Positions 25,043-34,008 of a DNA stretch of 64,000 bases are shown here, one piece after another. Source of the DNA: Roseimaritima sediminicola. GTDB taxonomy: Bacteria; Planctomycetota; Planctomycetia; Pirellulales; Pirellulaceae. A model generated the notes under the pieces. The model had not been told where the DNA came from, did not search any database, and saw only the letters and a program-made list of their open reading frames with translations. The translations under genes were made by a program, and so were the position numbers. The stretch covers positions 62,001-126,000 of the forward strand of contig NZ_WIAD01000004.1 of NCBI RefSeq assembly GCF_009618275.1. Direction: 5' to 3'. Every line of letters starts with the position of its first letter. Positions within the stretch are counted from its first letter, which is position 1.

Positions 25043-27532
25043 TCACAGGTAGTGGAACTTCAACCGGCTCATCAAGGCCGGTACGCGGGCGGCGTCGGGA
25101 CGGCTGATGGCCAGCTTGAGCTGGCGGACCAGGGGTTCGGCGGCGGGCAGTTTCGGTTCGGCCGCGAGAATCGCTTCCTGCGCTTCCTCGTAGAAGTGTT
25201 GGTCGTCGAAACAACTGTACGCGGTCGCCGCGATGCAGGCCAGGAACAACTGCAGCGTCGCCTCGCAGCGGCGACTGGCCAAGGCCAGCAGCGCCCGATC
25301 GAACCATCGCGACGCGGCCTGCGGCTCCTTGTCCTGCCACAGCACGTAGGCGCGGTACAGCCCGATGTCCGGCCACGGTTCGCCCTCGTACATCGCCCAT
25401 TCGGCGCGGGCATCGAGGTAGCGCCGGGTCAGCGGCCGGAGGGGTTCGCTTCGCCCGAAGGCCGCCATCGCATGTAGCAACAAGCGATGCCGATAACGGT
25501 GGTGCTTGGGTCGTTGGTTGGCCAGCAGTTGATCGACCAGAATTTCCGGATCGCCCAGCGCGTCGACCAATCGCTGATACCACTGGTCGCAGCGGGCGTC
25601 GATGGCGTTGTGCGCCCGATAGGTTGCGGGAATCTCGCGCCAGCCCACGAGACTGGGCAGCGCTTGCTGGGCGGCTTCGACCAACGCGACCGCTTCCTCC
25701 AACGCCAGGTCCGCTTGGCGGTGGTTTTCATTGGCCGCTTGAAAACGTCCCAGACTGGTCCAGACCTTGGCTCGCAAAAACCGCGGCAGGTACCCGAAAC
25801 GCTCTTCATCGATCCACCGCCGCGCGATCGCCGCGGCCCGTTCAAACTCCAGATGTTCGGCCCACACGCCGGCCAAGTGCACGTCGCATTCGATGGCCAG
25901 TTCGGGCACGTCTTCGAGGGCTTGCCGGCGGATCGCCTGGTACTCGCTGGCAACCAATGCGACGCGGTGTGGATCGCCATCGTAATTGGCGCTTTGAAAC
26001 TGCACGGCCGTGGCCAACAGGCGCGCGCGAATGCCCTGTTTGTGTCTGGGGATCGACACGACGCGGCGCGTCACGTCGACGGCTTTTTCCAGTTTGCGGA
26101 GATCGCGACCGGGATGTTGGTAGCGGCGATCGAGCGTCTCCAGCAACCGCAGCTGCAGGTCGTGGCGATCGACCAACCGCCGCCGCACGTCCTCGACCAA
26201 CAGTTCTCCGATCCGCGTCTGACGCAGCTCGACCGCTAGATCCAAAAAGTTCTCGACGTCGCCGTTCTCCTCCAGGTGCTCCAGCCGCTTCAGCCGCTGG
26301 ACCAACAGCATCGACAGCGGCACGTAGCCCGGCAGCTGTTTGTACTTGGCGACCTGGCCGAGTTCGCGGTTGGCCTTGGTACTCTCTCGAGCCAGATAGG
26401 CCAGTTGATCGGCGTAAGCGATGTAGCTGTCGATGCGGTCCAGGTCGTACCAGGCCACCTCGCGGATGTCGTAGCGTGCAAAGCGTTGATGGCCGCGGAG
26501 CAGACCGCGATAGAAATCGGTCTGGTCAAAGCCGTGCGGATGGCGCGAATCATGATCCATCCAGATCCGCAGCTGAGCCGGCTCGCCATCGACCGGCAAC
26601 AACCAACCCAGCACGATCTGGATGCTGGCCTGCAGCAGATCGTCGTAGTGCTGGCTGGCTTGGCCGTGGCGATCGTCCAGCCGGATCGGCATGATGAAGG
26701 GCATGGCCCGCCGGCAACGAAACAATTGTTCGAGGATCTCGTAGGCTTGCGGCGAGGCGTAACGATGATCGCGAGCGGCCGGCAAGACGTCGAAGTCGGG
26801 TGCGGCCCCCTGCCAAACCACTCCCGCGATCACCCCTTCACTGCTTTGCGGCGAGTTCTCTTTCTCGGCCGCCTTGCCGGGGCCGCCGGTCAGCGGCCAG
26901 GTTTCGTCGATACAGATCAGCAGCTCCGAACTATCGCGTCCCCAGTCGGTGGCGCTGGGCATTTCCAGCCGGGCTCGTTCCAGCCGCTGTTGGGCCCGGC
27001 GAGCTCGCGTCAGTTTCGGCGACGGCTTGGGACGACTCGTCGCCTTGGCACGGGCGCTGTCCTGTGACGTCGGTCCTGTTGGTTGCTCTTTTTTGCTTCG
27101 CTTCTTCGTCTTGGCCCGCGACTTCGCCTTGCTTTCTCTCGCCGCTTTCTCTTTCTTTTGCTTGGCCTTTAGCGCTTCGCGTTGTTCGACCGGTTCCAGA
27201 TGCGAAATGTTGGCGTCAAAGGCGGTCATCAACGCGTCGGGAATCGAAGCTTCACGCAGCAGGCGGCGGGTGCGATGGTAGGCGCTATCGGGTTTAGCAA
27301 AGGACGGATCGAGCACTTTCGAGCGTTCACTCTGAGCTCGCTTGAGGGCGTTGGCCTGAGCCTTGGTCGGTTGCCACTGAAACAGGCTCTCGCACTGCCA
27401 ACCGGCGTCGCGCAAACGGCCCAGCAACGGATCGAGTTTAGGAGCGCGTTTGCCGCTGACGCCGCTCTCGATCAATAGCGGCACGACTCGCTGCCAAGCT
27501 TTCCACCAGGGCGGCGGCGACGTCGCGTTCAT
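25043..27532 (-). CDS. Large protein with DUF3800-like (RNase H fold) region and TPR-like C-terminus
   Basis: 829 residues, not confidently assigned. Residues 1-125 are a helical region and 130-190 a Lys/Arg/Ser-rich linker. A central region starts 'LLICIDETWPLTG' (about 207) and continues 'GVIAGVVW', 'LRIWMDHDS' and 'DRIDSYIAYADQLAYLARES' (about 370). The spaced acidic residues (Ile-Asp-Glu, Asp-His-Asp, Ala-Asp-Gln-Leu) follow the pattern of DUF3800, a predicted RNase H-like nuclease family. The last 430 residues are helical, TPR-like repeats. The ATG overlaps the stop of the antiporter gene by 4 bp, so it is the third gene of a coupled set with a histidine kinase and NhaC. Nuclease activity is inference; the C-terminal part could be a sensor or scaffold. 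Confidence 0.5.
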   Translation of the reverse strand: MNATSPPPWWKAWQRVVPLLIESGVSGKRAPKLDPLLGRLRDAGWQCESLFQWQPTKAQANALKRAQSERSKVLDPSFAKPDSAYHRTRRLLREASIPDALMTAFDANISHLEPVEQREALKAKQKKEKAARESKAKSRAKTKKRSKKEQPTGPTSQDSARAKATSRPKPSPKLTRARRAQQRLERARLEMPSATDWGRDSSELLICIDETWPLTGGPGKAAEKENSPQSSEGVIAGVVWQGAAPDFDVLPAARDHRYASPQAYEILEQLFRCRRAMPFIMPIRLDDRHGQASQHYDDLLQASIQIVLGWLLPVDGEPAQLRIWMDHDSRHPHGFDQTDFYRGLLRGHQRFARYDIREVAWYDLDRIDSYIAYADQLAYLARESTKANRELGQVAKYKQLPGYVPLSMLLVQRLKRLEHLEENGDVENFLDLAVELRQTRIGELLVEDVRRRLVDRHDLQLRLLETLDRRYQHPGRDLRKLEKAVDVTRRVVSIPRHKQGIRARLLATAVQFQSANYDGDPHRVALVASEYQAIRRQALEDVPELAIECDVHLAGVWAEHLEFERAAAIARRWIDEERFGYLPRFLRAKVWTSLGRFQAANENHRQADLALEEAVALVEAAQQALPSLVGWREIPATYRAHNAIDARCDQWYQRLVDALGDPEILVDQLLANQRPKHHRYRHRLLLHAMAAFGRSEPLRPLTRRYLDARAEWAMYEGEPWPDIGLYRAYVLWQDKEPQAASRWFDRALLALASRRCEATLQLFLACIAATAYSCFDDQHFYEEAQEAILAAEPKLPAAEPLVRQLKLAISRPDAARVPALMSRLKFHYL

Positions 27533-29214
27533 GGCGCGTTACTCTCCACACGTTCGCCACCTTCCAGAGCCACGATGTCTGTCGCCTCCTCCACCGGGCG
27601 TCCGCAGAGGCGGACGATCCCGTACAGCACCACCGCGCCGGCCAGCAAACTGATCCAGGGTGAAACGCCCAGGGCCGCGGGCACCGTCCCCAGGGCAACC
27701 GCCACGGCGGCCGCCGACAGGGCGTAGGGCATCTGCGTGCGAACGTGCTCCACGTGATCGCATCCGCAGGCTCGGCTCGAGAGCACCGTGGTGTCGGAGA
27801 TCGGCGAACAGTGGTCGCCGAAGATGGAGCCGGCCAACACGCTGCCGGTGGTCGTCACGACCAAGGGGTCCAGCGGCCCGGCGCCGGACAGCTGGAGAGC
27901 CAACTGGACGGCCAGCGGTGTCAGCAGTGCCATCGTGCCCCAACTGGTACCGGTGGAAAAAGCGACCAATCCCGATACTAGGAACACCGTCGTGGGCAGC
28001 AGCGCCGCCGGCAACCGGTCGCTTAACACCTCGCCCAAAAACCCGCCCGTATTCAATTGCTCGTCCCCGGTCATCGCCGACAACGTCCAAGCCAACCACA
28101 GCACGACCATCGCCGGGGCCAGCTGCCACATTCCGGCCAACGACCCCACGGCGATTCGCCGGGCCGTGCTGCGCCGCGGGCGGGTGATCCACGTGGCCGC
28201 GATCGCCAGCGTCCACCCGACCGCACCGCCCGCGATCAAGGCCAAGTAGGAATTCGCGTTGCCCAGCACCTCGCCCCAGCGTCGCAGTCCACCGGCCGGC
28301 GCATCGTCTTGGCCGGCGACGACCGCTGCCCCGGTGATCCACAACACGCCGGCGACCGTCAGCACGCAGGCCAGAACCGGCAGCACGGCCGCCAACCACA
28401 ACCAACCGCCGCCCTGCGACGCGTCGACCGTGTCGGCGAAGACCGTGCTCTCTCCATCGCGATCGCCATCGTTCGCTTCGCCCAACCAAGCCCGTCGTTC
28501 GGCCGTCCGCATGGGCCCAAAGTCACGGCCGGTGCGGGCGATCAACACCACCAAGACCAAGGCGAACAACGGATAAAAACGATAAACGATCGAATGCAAG
28601 AACAGCTGAAAGCCGCTGACCGCCGAATCGGCCGGCAGCCCCTCGCCGATCAGACTCACCTCGGTGGCCACCCAGGTGCTGACGACCGCGACGCCGGCCA
28701 CCGGTGCGGCGGTCGAATCGACCAAGTACGCCAGTTTGGCTCGGGAGATCCGCAAGCGGTCGCAGACGCGGCGCATCGTTCCGCCCAGCAACAGCGTGTT
28801 GGCATAGTCGTCGAAGAACACGCCCAGCCCCAGGGCGGCGACCAATGTCTGACCGCCGCGGCGCCCCGCCGCCCGCCGCGTTAACCGCTGCATCAACGAC
28901 TGCATCGCATGGCTGGCTTCCAGCACCCCGATCATCGCCCCGAACAGCAGGGTGAACGCCAACACCTGCGCATGGGCGGTGTCGCGAACGGCTTCGTACA
29001 GAGGGACCACCAGCTTCAGAATCGCCCGCAGAACCACCGGCCGCGACGCTTCGTTCTCGGCCAGGGGCAAGCCGGCCGCCAACAGTCCGGCTCCGACGAC
29101 GATGGCCAGTCCCAAAGAAGCGATCACCCGCCGCGAGACAATTGCCAGAATGATCGCCACCGCCGATGGCAACAGACTGAGCAATCCAAAATCGACGGGT
29201 TCAGCGTTGGTCAC
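27529..29214 (-). CDS. Na+/H+ antiporter, NhaC family
   Basis: 561 residues with about twelve hydrophobic helices. The family signature is present: 'FGDHCSPISDTTVLSSRACGCDHVEHVRTQMPY' region, 'GVFFDDYANTLLLGGTMRRVCD' and 'AFSTGTSWGTMALLTPLAV'. NhaC-type antiporters exchange cytoplasmic Na+ (or other small cations/organic acids) for protons. It is flanked by 4-bp overlaps on both sides (histidine kinase upstream, DUF3800-like gene downstream), so expression is translationally coupled. Intact length. Confidence 0.9.
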   Translation of the reverse strand: MTNAEPVDFGLLSLLPSAVAIILAIVSRRVIASLGLAIVVGAGLLAAGLPLAENEASRPVVLRAILKLVVPLYEAVRDTAHAQVLAFTLLFGAMIGVLEASHAMQSLMQRLTRRAAGRRGGQTLVAALGLGVFFDDYANTLLLGGTMRRVCDRLRISRAKLAYLVDSTAAPVAGVAVVSTWVATEVSLIGEGLPADSAVSGFQLFLHSIVYRFYPLFALVLVVLIARTGRDFGPMRTAERRAWLGEANDGDRDGESTVFADTVDASQGGGWLWLAAVLPVLACVLTVAGVLWITGAAVVAGQDDAPAGGLRRWGEVLGNANSYLALIAGGAVGWTLAIAATWITRPRRSTARRIAVGSLAGMWQLAPAMVVLWLAWTLSAMTGDEQLNTGGFLGEVLSDRLPAALLPTTVFLVSGLVAFSTGTSWGTMALLTPLAVQLALQLSGAGPLDPLVVTTTGSVLAGSIFGDHCSPISDTTVLSSRACGCDHVEHVRTQMPYALSAAAVAVALGTVPAALGVSPWISLLAGAVVLYGIVRLCGRPVEEATDIVALEGGERVESNAP

Positions 29215-30506
29215 AACAGATCACCGCGGTGGATCCAGAACCGAGCAACACAACCGGCCAAGCCGCCGCCGAGTTCGGCCCCGCCCTGATGCAGAGAAGC
29301 CACGCGGTACACCCGGCACAGTCCCAACCCCAGACCGCGTCCGGCTTCGCGCCCGCTGTAATAAGGATCGAAGGCGTGTCGCCGCGCTTCCTCGCTGACC
29401 CCCGGTCCGCTGTCGGCGACTTCCACCGTCAACCGGTTGCCCTCGGCCGCGCAGCGAGCCACGATGCGGCCATCGCTGCCGACCGCTTCGAGCGCGTTTC
29501 GCACCAGGGCCGCGACCGCGTCGTGCAGCAGGGCCGGGTCAGCATGACAGAACAATGCGTCGCCAGCGGCAACATGCAAATCGATCCGCACCCGCTCCGC
29601 TTCGGCCTGCGCCTGCGCGACCACGTCCGCAACCAAGGCTTGCAGGTCCAGTTTGACGGGTCGAGGCCGAGGCGGATGGGCGAAGAACATCACGTCCGAG
29701 AGCATGCTGTGGGCACGCATCGCCTGGGCCACCACACGCTCCAGCGATTCGACTCGCTGGGGATCGGATTCGTCGGCCTGCAACTGTTGGCTGCGGGTGA
29801 CGATGTTGGCCAGCGGATTGTTGATCTCGTGCGTCAGGCCATAAGCGAACTGTTTCAGCGACGCGAGCTTCTCGCGGGCCAAGCGTGCATCAAAACGCTC
29901 GCGCAGGCTACGTTCTCGGCGGACCAATCCGGCCAGGCGATGCAGCGAGAGTGTCGGCGCGGCGTACTCGAGTGGCTGGGTTTCGGCTTCCGCCCACATC
30001 TCGTCTGGATCACGCGCCTCGTCTGGATCACGCGTCTCCTCTGGATCACGCAGGCGAGGCCAATACGACTGCCACGATGGCGGCACCGGCGGCCCCAGCA
30101 CCCGCAACCACTGTGGCGCCGTCAACAGCCGATCTTCCAGCGGCAACTGTAAAGCTCGCCTCGCCAATTCCTGCCAACGCCTTCGGTGCCCTGCATCGAC
30201 GCCGGGCGTGTGCAGCTGGCGATCGGCTTCACCCAACCACTGCGGCAGACGGCGCAGCAGACGATCGGCCAACCGGGGCACGGACACCACGTCCGGAGGG
30301 CGTCGTCCGCCTTCGGCACCGCGCAGCACCGCATAGATCAACAGCGCCGGATCGGCGCGGAGTCGCTCGCGCAGCGCACCGCGATGTCGCTCCGCGGCGG
30401 TCTCAGCGGCATCGAGCAGCACGTCGGCCAAGAGGTCGGCCGTGGACTTCTCCAGCGGCAACCACCATCGGCTTCGGGACCACCGCAAGCAGGGCAACAA
30501 ACTCAT
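29211..30506 (-). CDS. Sensor histidine kinase (soluble)
   Basis: About 431 residues. The H-box 'FAYGLTHEINNPLANI' (His near 226), N-box 'AALVRNALEAV', G1 'VEVADSGPGV' and G2 'GRGLGLGLCRVY' are all intact. The N-terminal 200 residues ('ADPALLIYAVLRG') have no transmembrane helix, so it is a cytoplasmic kinase with an unrecognised, possibly HDOD-related input region. The longest open frame begins much further upstream, but the extra part runs through repeat DNA; the ATG at 30506 is the first plausible start. It is coupled to the antiporter by a 4-bp overlap. The response regulator gene at 30842-31429 on the same strand is a natural partner. Confidence 0.85.
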   Translation of the reverse strand: MSLLPCLRWSRSRWWLPLEKSTADLLADVLLDAAETAAERHRGALRERLRADPALLIYAVLRGAEGGRRPPDVVSVPRLADRLLRRLPQWLGEADRQLHTPGVDAGHRRRWQELARRALQLPLEDRLLTAPQWLRVLGPPVPPSWQSYWPRLRDPEETRDPDEARDPDEMWAEAETQPLEYAAPTLSLHRLAGLVRRERSLRERFDARLAREKLASLKQFAYGLTHEINNPLANIVTRSQQLQADESDPQRVESLERVVAQAMRAHSMLSDVMFFAHPPRPRPVKLDLQALVADVVAQAQAEAERVRIDLHVAAGDALFCHADPALLHDAVAALVRNALEAVGSDGRIVARCAAEGNRLTVEVADSGPGVSEEARRHAFDPYYSGREAGRGLGLGLCRVYRVASLHQGGAELGGGLAGCVARFWIHRGDLL

Positions 30507-30600
30507 CGAACTCGACGGGATCCTTCTCGCTGTCGAACACAGGGGCCAAGTGGCATAGGCTTCCAGCCTGTGAAACGAGCACGGCAGCCCGCCCCAATAG

Positions 30601-30771
30601 TAGCACGTCGCAACATTTAATTCGGCTTTCCTCTCCCTCTGGGAGAGTCGGGCTCTTAGGCCCGGAGAGGGTTTTCGTAGGGCCCTCCCCGGGCCTAAGA
30701 GCCCGACCCTCCCGCTGCGCGGGAGGGTGTTGTCGCGGGGTTTCACCGAAAGATTCATGCCGACGTGCTTA
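30601..30771. mobile_element. MITE-like element, terminal inverted repeat TAAGCACGTCG
   Basis: 171 bp ending in CGACGTGCTTA, with the matching TAGCACGTCG at the left end and an adjacent CAACATTTAATTCGGCTT. The interior is palindromic (GGGCTCTTAGGCCC arms and CCTCCCGC...GCGGGAGG). No coding capacity. A shorter relative lies at 61289-61384 in the opposite orientation. TA at both outer ends could be a target duplication. Confidence 0.7.
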
Positions 30772-30834
30772 GCTCGGCTGGGACAGCCGAGCTGCTTTCT
30801 TTCTCGGCTGGGACAGCCGAGCTGCTTTCTTTCC
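30772..30834. repeat. Tandem hairpin repeats CTCGGCTGGGACAGCCGAG
   Basis: Two copies 29 bp apart, each a GCTCGGCTG/CAGCCGAGC hairpin followed by CTGCTTTCTTT on the plus strand. They lie just downstream of the response regulator gene. The same family is at 37825-37884. Confidence 0.85.
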
Positions 30835-30841
30835 GGGCTGG

Positions 30842-31429
30842 TCAGCTGGAAACGTTGCGTTCCAGATCGACCAGTTCGCAGGCGCGGTTGACCAGGTCGT
30901 CGATCGCAAACGGCTTCTGCATGAAATCGTTCGCGCCGGCTACCTTCAATTCCTCGACCTTGTCCTGTTCGACCATCCCCGAGATGCAGAGGATCTTGAC
31001 CATGTCCAGGGCGCTGTCGCTGCGCACCCGCTGGCAAACCTCTTTACCGTTGATGTCCGGCAGCATCACGTCCAGGACCACCAGGTCCGGACGGAACTCG
31101 CGAACCTGCATCCCGGCATCGAAGCCGTTGTTGGCGGTGCGGATCTCGAAGTTTCCGTCTCGCTTGAAACCATCACAGATCAAATCCACCAGATCCTGAT
31201 CGTCGTCGACGACCAAAACCTTCTTCTTTCCGCTTTCCAGCGCATCGGTGGGGATCCCGTTTTCCTTCATAAAGGAAAACAAATGATCCCGCGGAATCCG
31301 CCGGAATTTGCTGCCCGGTACGCGGAAGCCCCTCAATGAACCGTTGTCAAAACAGCGAATAATCGTTTGCTGGCTGACCTTGCAAATCTTCGCTGCTTCG
31401 CCCGTCGTAAACACCGTTTTGGTGGTCAT
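30842..31429 (-). CDS. Response regulator with N-terminal MerR/BldC-type HTH and receiver domain
   Basis: About 195 residues. Residues 1-55 are an excisionase/BldC-type winged-helix motif ('FTTGEAAKICKVSQQTIIRCFDNGSLRGFRVPGSKFRRIPR'-like pattern). Residues 68-190 form a CheY-like receiver: 'KVLVVDDDQDLVD', phosphoacceptor Asp in 'DLVVLDVMLPD', the Ser of 'ILCISG' and Lys in 'FMQKPF'. The order HTH then receiver is the reverse of the usual OmpR/NarL layout. The ATG at 31429 has GGGAGG upstream. A strong sigma70-like promoter is at 31600-31627. It probably acts with the histidine kinase downstream on the same strand. Confidence 0.88.
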   Translation of the reverse strand: MTTKTVFTTGEAAKICKVSQQTIIRCFDNGSLRGFRVPGSKFRRIPRDHLFSFMKENGIPTDALESGKKKVLVVDDDQDLVDLICDGFKRDGNFEIRTANNGFDAGMQVREFRPDLVVLDVMLPDINGKEVCQRVRSDSALDMVKILCISGMVEQDKVEELKVAGANDFMQKPFAIDDLVNRACELVDLERNVSS

Positions 31430-31599
31430 GGCAGAAATCATCCTCCCTGCTCGCGGCGTGCTTGTCCCTAAAATCAGACCTCGTTTAGCAAATCTCCGTT
31501 TCTCCGCACTACCCCAATTCATGGGCAAACTGCGCCGAAACCGCAAGCAGCAAGAATTCCCGCTCCTGCCTTGCTTCCCAAATTTACCAAACCTGCGGA

Positions 31600-31627
31600 A
31601 TTATACCCGACGCCCCCCTCGGGTCAA
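31600..31627 (-). promoter_or_regulatory. Sigma70-type promoter of the response regulator gene
   Basis: On the minus strand TTGACC (31627-31622), a 16-bp spacer, and TATAAT (31605-31600). Transcription would begin near 31593 and leave a leader of about 165 nt before the ATG at 31429. Confidence 0.7.
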
Positions 31628-31746
31628 GATCGAAATATCCGGCGCAAGCCCTTGCGCCGCAATCACTTACGAACGAAAGCAGGAGAAAACGTGGCGGATT
31701 TTAGACAAAGACAGGCGGTCTGCGGAGCTGCCCTAGTTCGCCCACC

Positions 31747-33576
31747 TTACGAGGATCGCTTGCCATCCAGGTGGGCCATCACCAGGGCGATGTCCGCCGG
31801 CGTGATCCCGCTGATCCGGCGAGCCTGAGCGAGGGTCAGCGGCTGGATCTCGCTGAGCTTCTGCTTGGCTTCGTTGCGCAGCGGGGTGATGCCGTGATAA
31901 TCGAACGCCGGGGGGATTCGCCGCGCCGCCAACCGCTGCTGTTTGGAAACCTCCTGCTGCTGCCGGCCGATGTAGCCGGCGTACTTGATGTCGTACTCGA
32001 CCTGCTGGGCCGCTTCGGCGGGGACTGCGGCCAGCTCGGGAATCCGCTGTGTCATCTCTTCCCAGCCGACCTCGGGCCGCTTGAGATAGCGATCGGCCGG
32101 GGCGGCTTCGATGCGGGCCGCCTGCAGGATCTCCACCGCCCGCTGCATCTGCTGCTCTTTCTCCTCCAGCCGTGCCAGGCGAGCCGCGTCGACCAGACCG
32201 ACCTCGTGGCCGCGCCGGGTCAAGCGCCGATCGGCGTTGTCCTGCCGCAGCAGCAAGCGGTACTCGGCCCGACTGGTAAACATCCGGTAGGGCTCGTCGG
32301 TGCCGGCGGTCACCAGGTCGTCGACCAGGACGCCGATGTAGGCTTCGTCGCGCTCCGGCACGTAGGGTTCCTTGCCCGCGCAGCGCAGGGCCGCGTTCGC
32401 CCCGGCGATCAAGCCCTGCCCGGCGGCTTCTTCGTAGCCGGTCGTGCCGTTGATCTGTCCGGCCAGAAACAAGCCGCGCACCCGTTTGGTTTCCAGGTGC
32501 GGCCACAGTTGCGTCGGTGGGCAGAAATCGTACTCGACCGCGTAGCCATAGCGCATCACCTGGGCGTTTTCCAGCCCCGGAACCAACCGCAGGATCTGGT
32601 CCTGGACATCGCGGGGCAAGCTGGTCGAGATCCCGTTGACGTACACCTCGTGGGTTTGGCGGCCTTCGGGTTCGAGAAACAATTGGTGCTGGTTCTTGTC
32701 GGCAAACCGCACGACTTTGTCTTCGATCGAAGGGCAGTAGCGGGGACCACGCGAATCGATCTGGCCGCTGTACATCGGCGCCCGGTGCAGGTTGTCGCGA
32801 ATGATGCCGTGGACCCGATCGTTGGTATAGGTGATGTAGCAGTCCAGCTGGGACTGCGTCAGGCGATCGGTCAGGAAGGAGAACGGTTGCGGTTGCTCGT
32901 CGCCGGGTTGCCGTTCGGTCTGGGCCCAATCGATCGTGCGGCCGCTCAGCCGGGGCGGCGTGCCGGTCTTAAAGCGTTCGATCTCAAAGCCCAGCTCGCG
33001 CAGAGCACCGCTCAGCCCGGCCGTGGTGCCCTCGCCGGCTCGGCCGCCGGCGGTCTTTGCTTCGCCGGTATGCATCACCGCTTGCAGGAACGTGCCGGTG
33101 GTCAGGATCACGCACGGTGCCTGATAGGTGGCTCCGCCGCGAACCTGCACTCCGCGGACCACGCGATTCTCTTCTTCGCCCTCGGTCCACAAGCTTTCGA
33201 CCGTTTCCTGACGGAGGTCGAGGTTGGGTTGGTCCTCGACCTGCCACTTGATTTCGTTCTGATAGGCCTTCTTGTCCGCCTGGGCCCGAGGGCTGTGCAT
33301 CGCCGGCCCCTTGCGGCGGTTCAGCAACCGGAACTGGACGCCCGTGGCATCGATCGCTCGGCCCATCAATCCGCCCAGCGCATCGACCTCGCGGACGATC
33401 TGTCCTTTGGCCACACCCCCGATGGCCGGATTGCAGCTCATCTGCCCGACGGTGTCCAGGGTCGTGGTCAGCAGGGCCGTGTGAGCCCCCATCCGGGCCG
33501 CCGCGGCAGCCGCTTCGGTGCCTGCATGGCCGGCTCCGATCACAATCACGTCGTAGGGGTACACCGTTTCAGGCAT
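31747..33576 (-). CDS. mnmG: tRNA uridine-5-carboxymethylaminomethyl modification enzyme MnmG (GidA)
   Basis: 609 residues, the normal family length. The FAD-binding motif '[19 protein letters not shown]' is at residues 12-30. Family signatures '[26 protein letters not shown]', '[14 protein letters not shown]' and '[24 protein letters not shown]' are present. MnmG works with the GTPase MnmE to install the carboxymethylaminomethyl group at U34 of several tRNAs, using FAD and 5,10-methylene-tetrahydrofolate. No rsmG or mnmE is adjacent. Confidence 0.98.
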   Translation of the reverse strand: MPETVYPYDVIVIGAGHAGTEAAAAAARMGAHTALLTTTLDTVGQMSCNPAIGGVAKGQIVREVDALGGLMGRAIDATGVQFRLLNRRKGPAMHSPRAQADKKAYQNEIKWQVEDQPNLDLRQETVESLWTEGEEENRVVRGVQVRGGATYQAPCVILTTGTFLQAVMHTGEAKTAGGRAGEGTTAGLSGALRELGFEIERFKTGTPPRLSGRTIDWAQTERQPGDEQPQPFSFLTDRLTQSQLDCYITYTNDRVHGIIRDNLHRAPMYSGQIDSRGPRYCPSIEDKVVRFADKNQHQLFLEPEGRQTHEVYVNGISTSLPRDVQDQILRLVPGLENAQVMRYGYAVEYDFCPPTQLWPHLETKRVRGLFLAGQINGTTGYEEAAGQGLIAGANAALRCAGKEPYVPERDEAYIGVLVDDLVTAGTDEPYRMFTSRAEYRLLLRQDNADRRLTRRGHEVGLVDAARLARLEEKEQQMQRAVEILQAARIEAAPADRYLKRPEVGWEEMTQRIPELAAVPAEAAQQVEYDIKYAGYIGRQQQEVSKQQRLAARRIPPAFDYHGITPLRNEAKQKLSEIQPLTLAQARRISGITPADIALVMAHLDGKRSS

Positions 33577-34008
33577 GCAGGATTTTCCTCGCTAAGGACA
33601 TAGGCTTTGGTGCCTCTGAATATGCGCCCTTTTCGCTGTGGGGAAAGTCCAACTGCAAAAAACCCTCGGGACCAAGCCCCCCTGTGGCATAGGCTTCCAG
33701 TCGGTGAAGACCGAATCACAGGCTGGAAGCCGATGGCACTAACTCGCCCACAGGCTGGAAGCCTATGCCACTGTTCACAGGCTGGAAGCCTATGCCACAC
33801 GCCCCGTCGCTTGGGTGGTTCTCACGGGGCCTTTCCTGGCCGGTGGGTGGTTTTGCTCAAGCCGGACAATCCGCCCAGCCGAACCTAACCAGAAGAACGG
33901 CGGATGGTCCTGGGATCATTGCGCCGGGGACGACCGACGCGGCCGCTCGATCGATCATCCCGTTCATCTCCGTCAGAGAACCTCGCGGTGGAGGCATTGG
34001 CCCGAATC
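33577..34008. other. Divergent intergenic region with repeats
   Basis: 432 bp between mnmG (-) and the beta-sandwich protein gene (+). Its centre carries the GGCATAGGC repeat cluster at 33683-33798. No gene was recognised, and no strong promoter. Confidence 0.5.
33683..33798. repeat. Four copies of the GGCATAGGCTTCCAGCCTG repeat, inverted arrangement
   Basis: One copy in plus orientation and three in reverse (CAGGCTGGAAGCCTATGCCA type) lie within 116 bp, so the cluster can fold into a long hairpin. Confidence 0.85.

Larger units (their letters stand above)
30507..30841. other. Repeat-filled spacer between response regulator and kinase genes
   Basis: 335 bp holding, in order, a GGCATAGGCTTCCAGCCTG repeat (30550-30574), a MITE-like element (30601-30771) and two tandem CTCGGCTGGGACAGCCGAG hairpins. 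No gene was recognised. Confidence 0.75.

Noticed and set aside
24957-25107. Small plus-strand peptide with CKH repeats
   Set aside because: Overlaps the end of the 829-residue gene, has no ribosome-binding site and no recognisable family.
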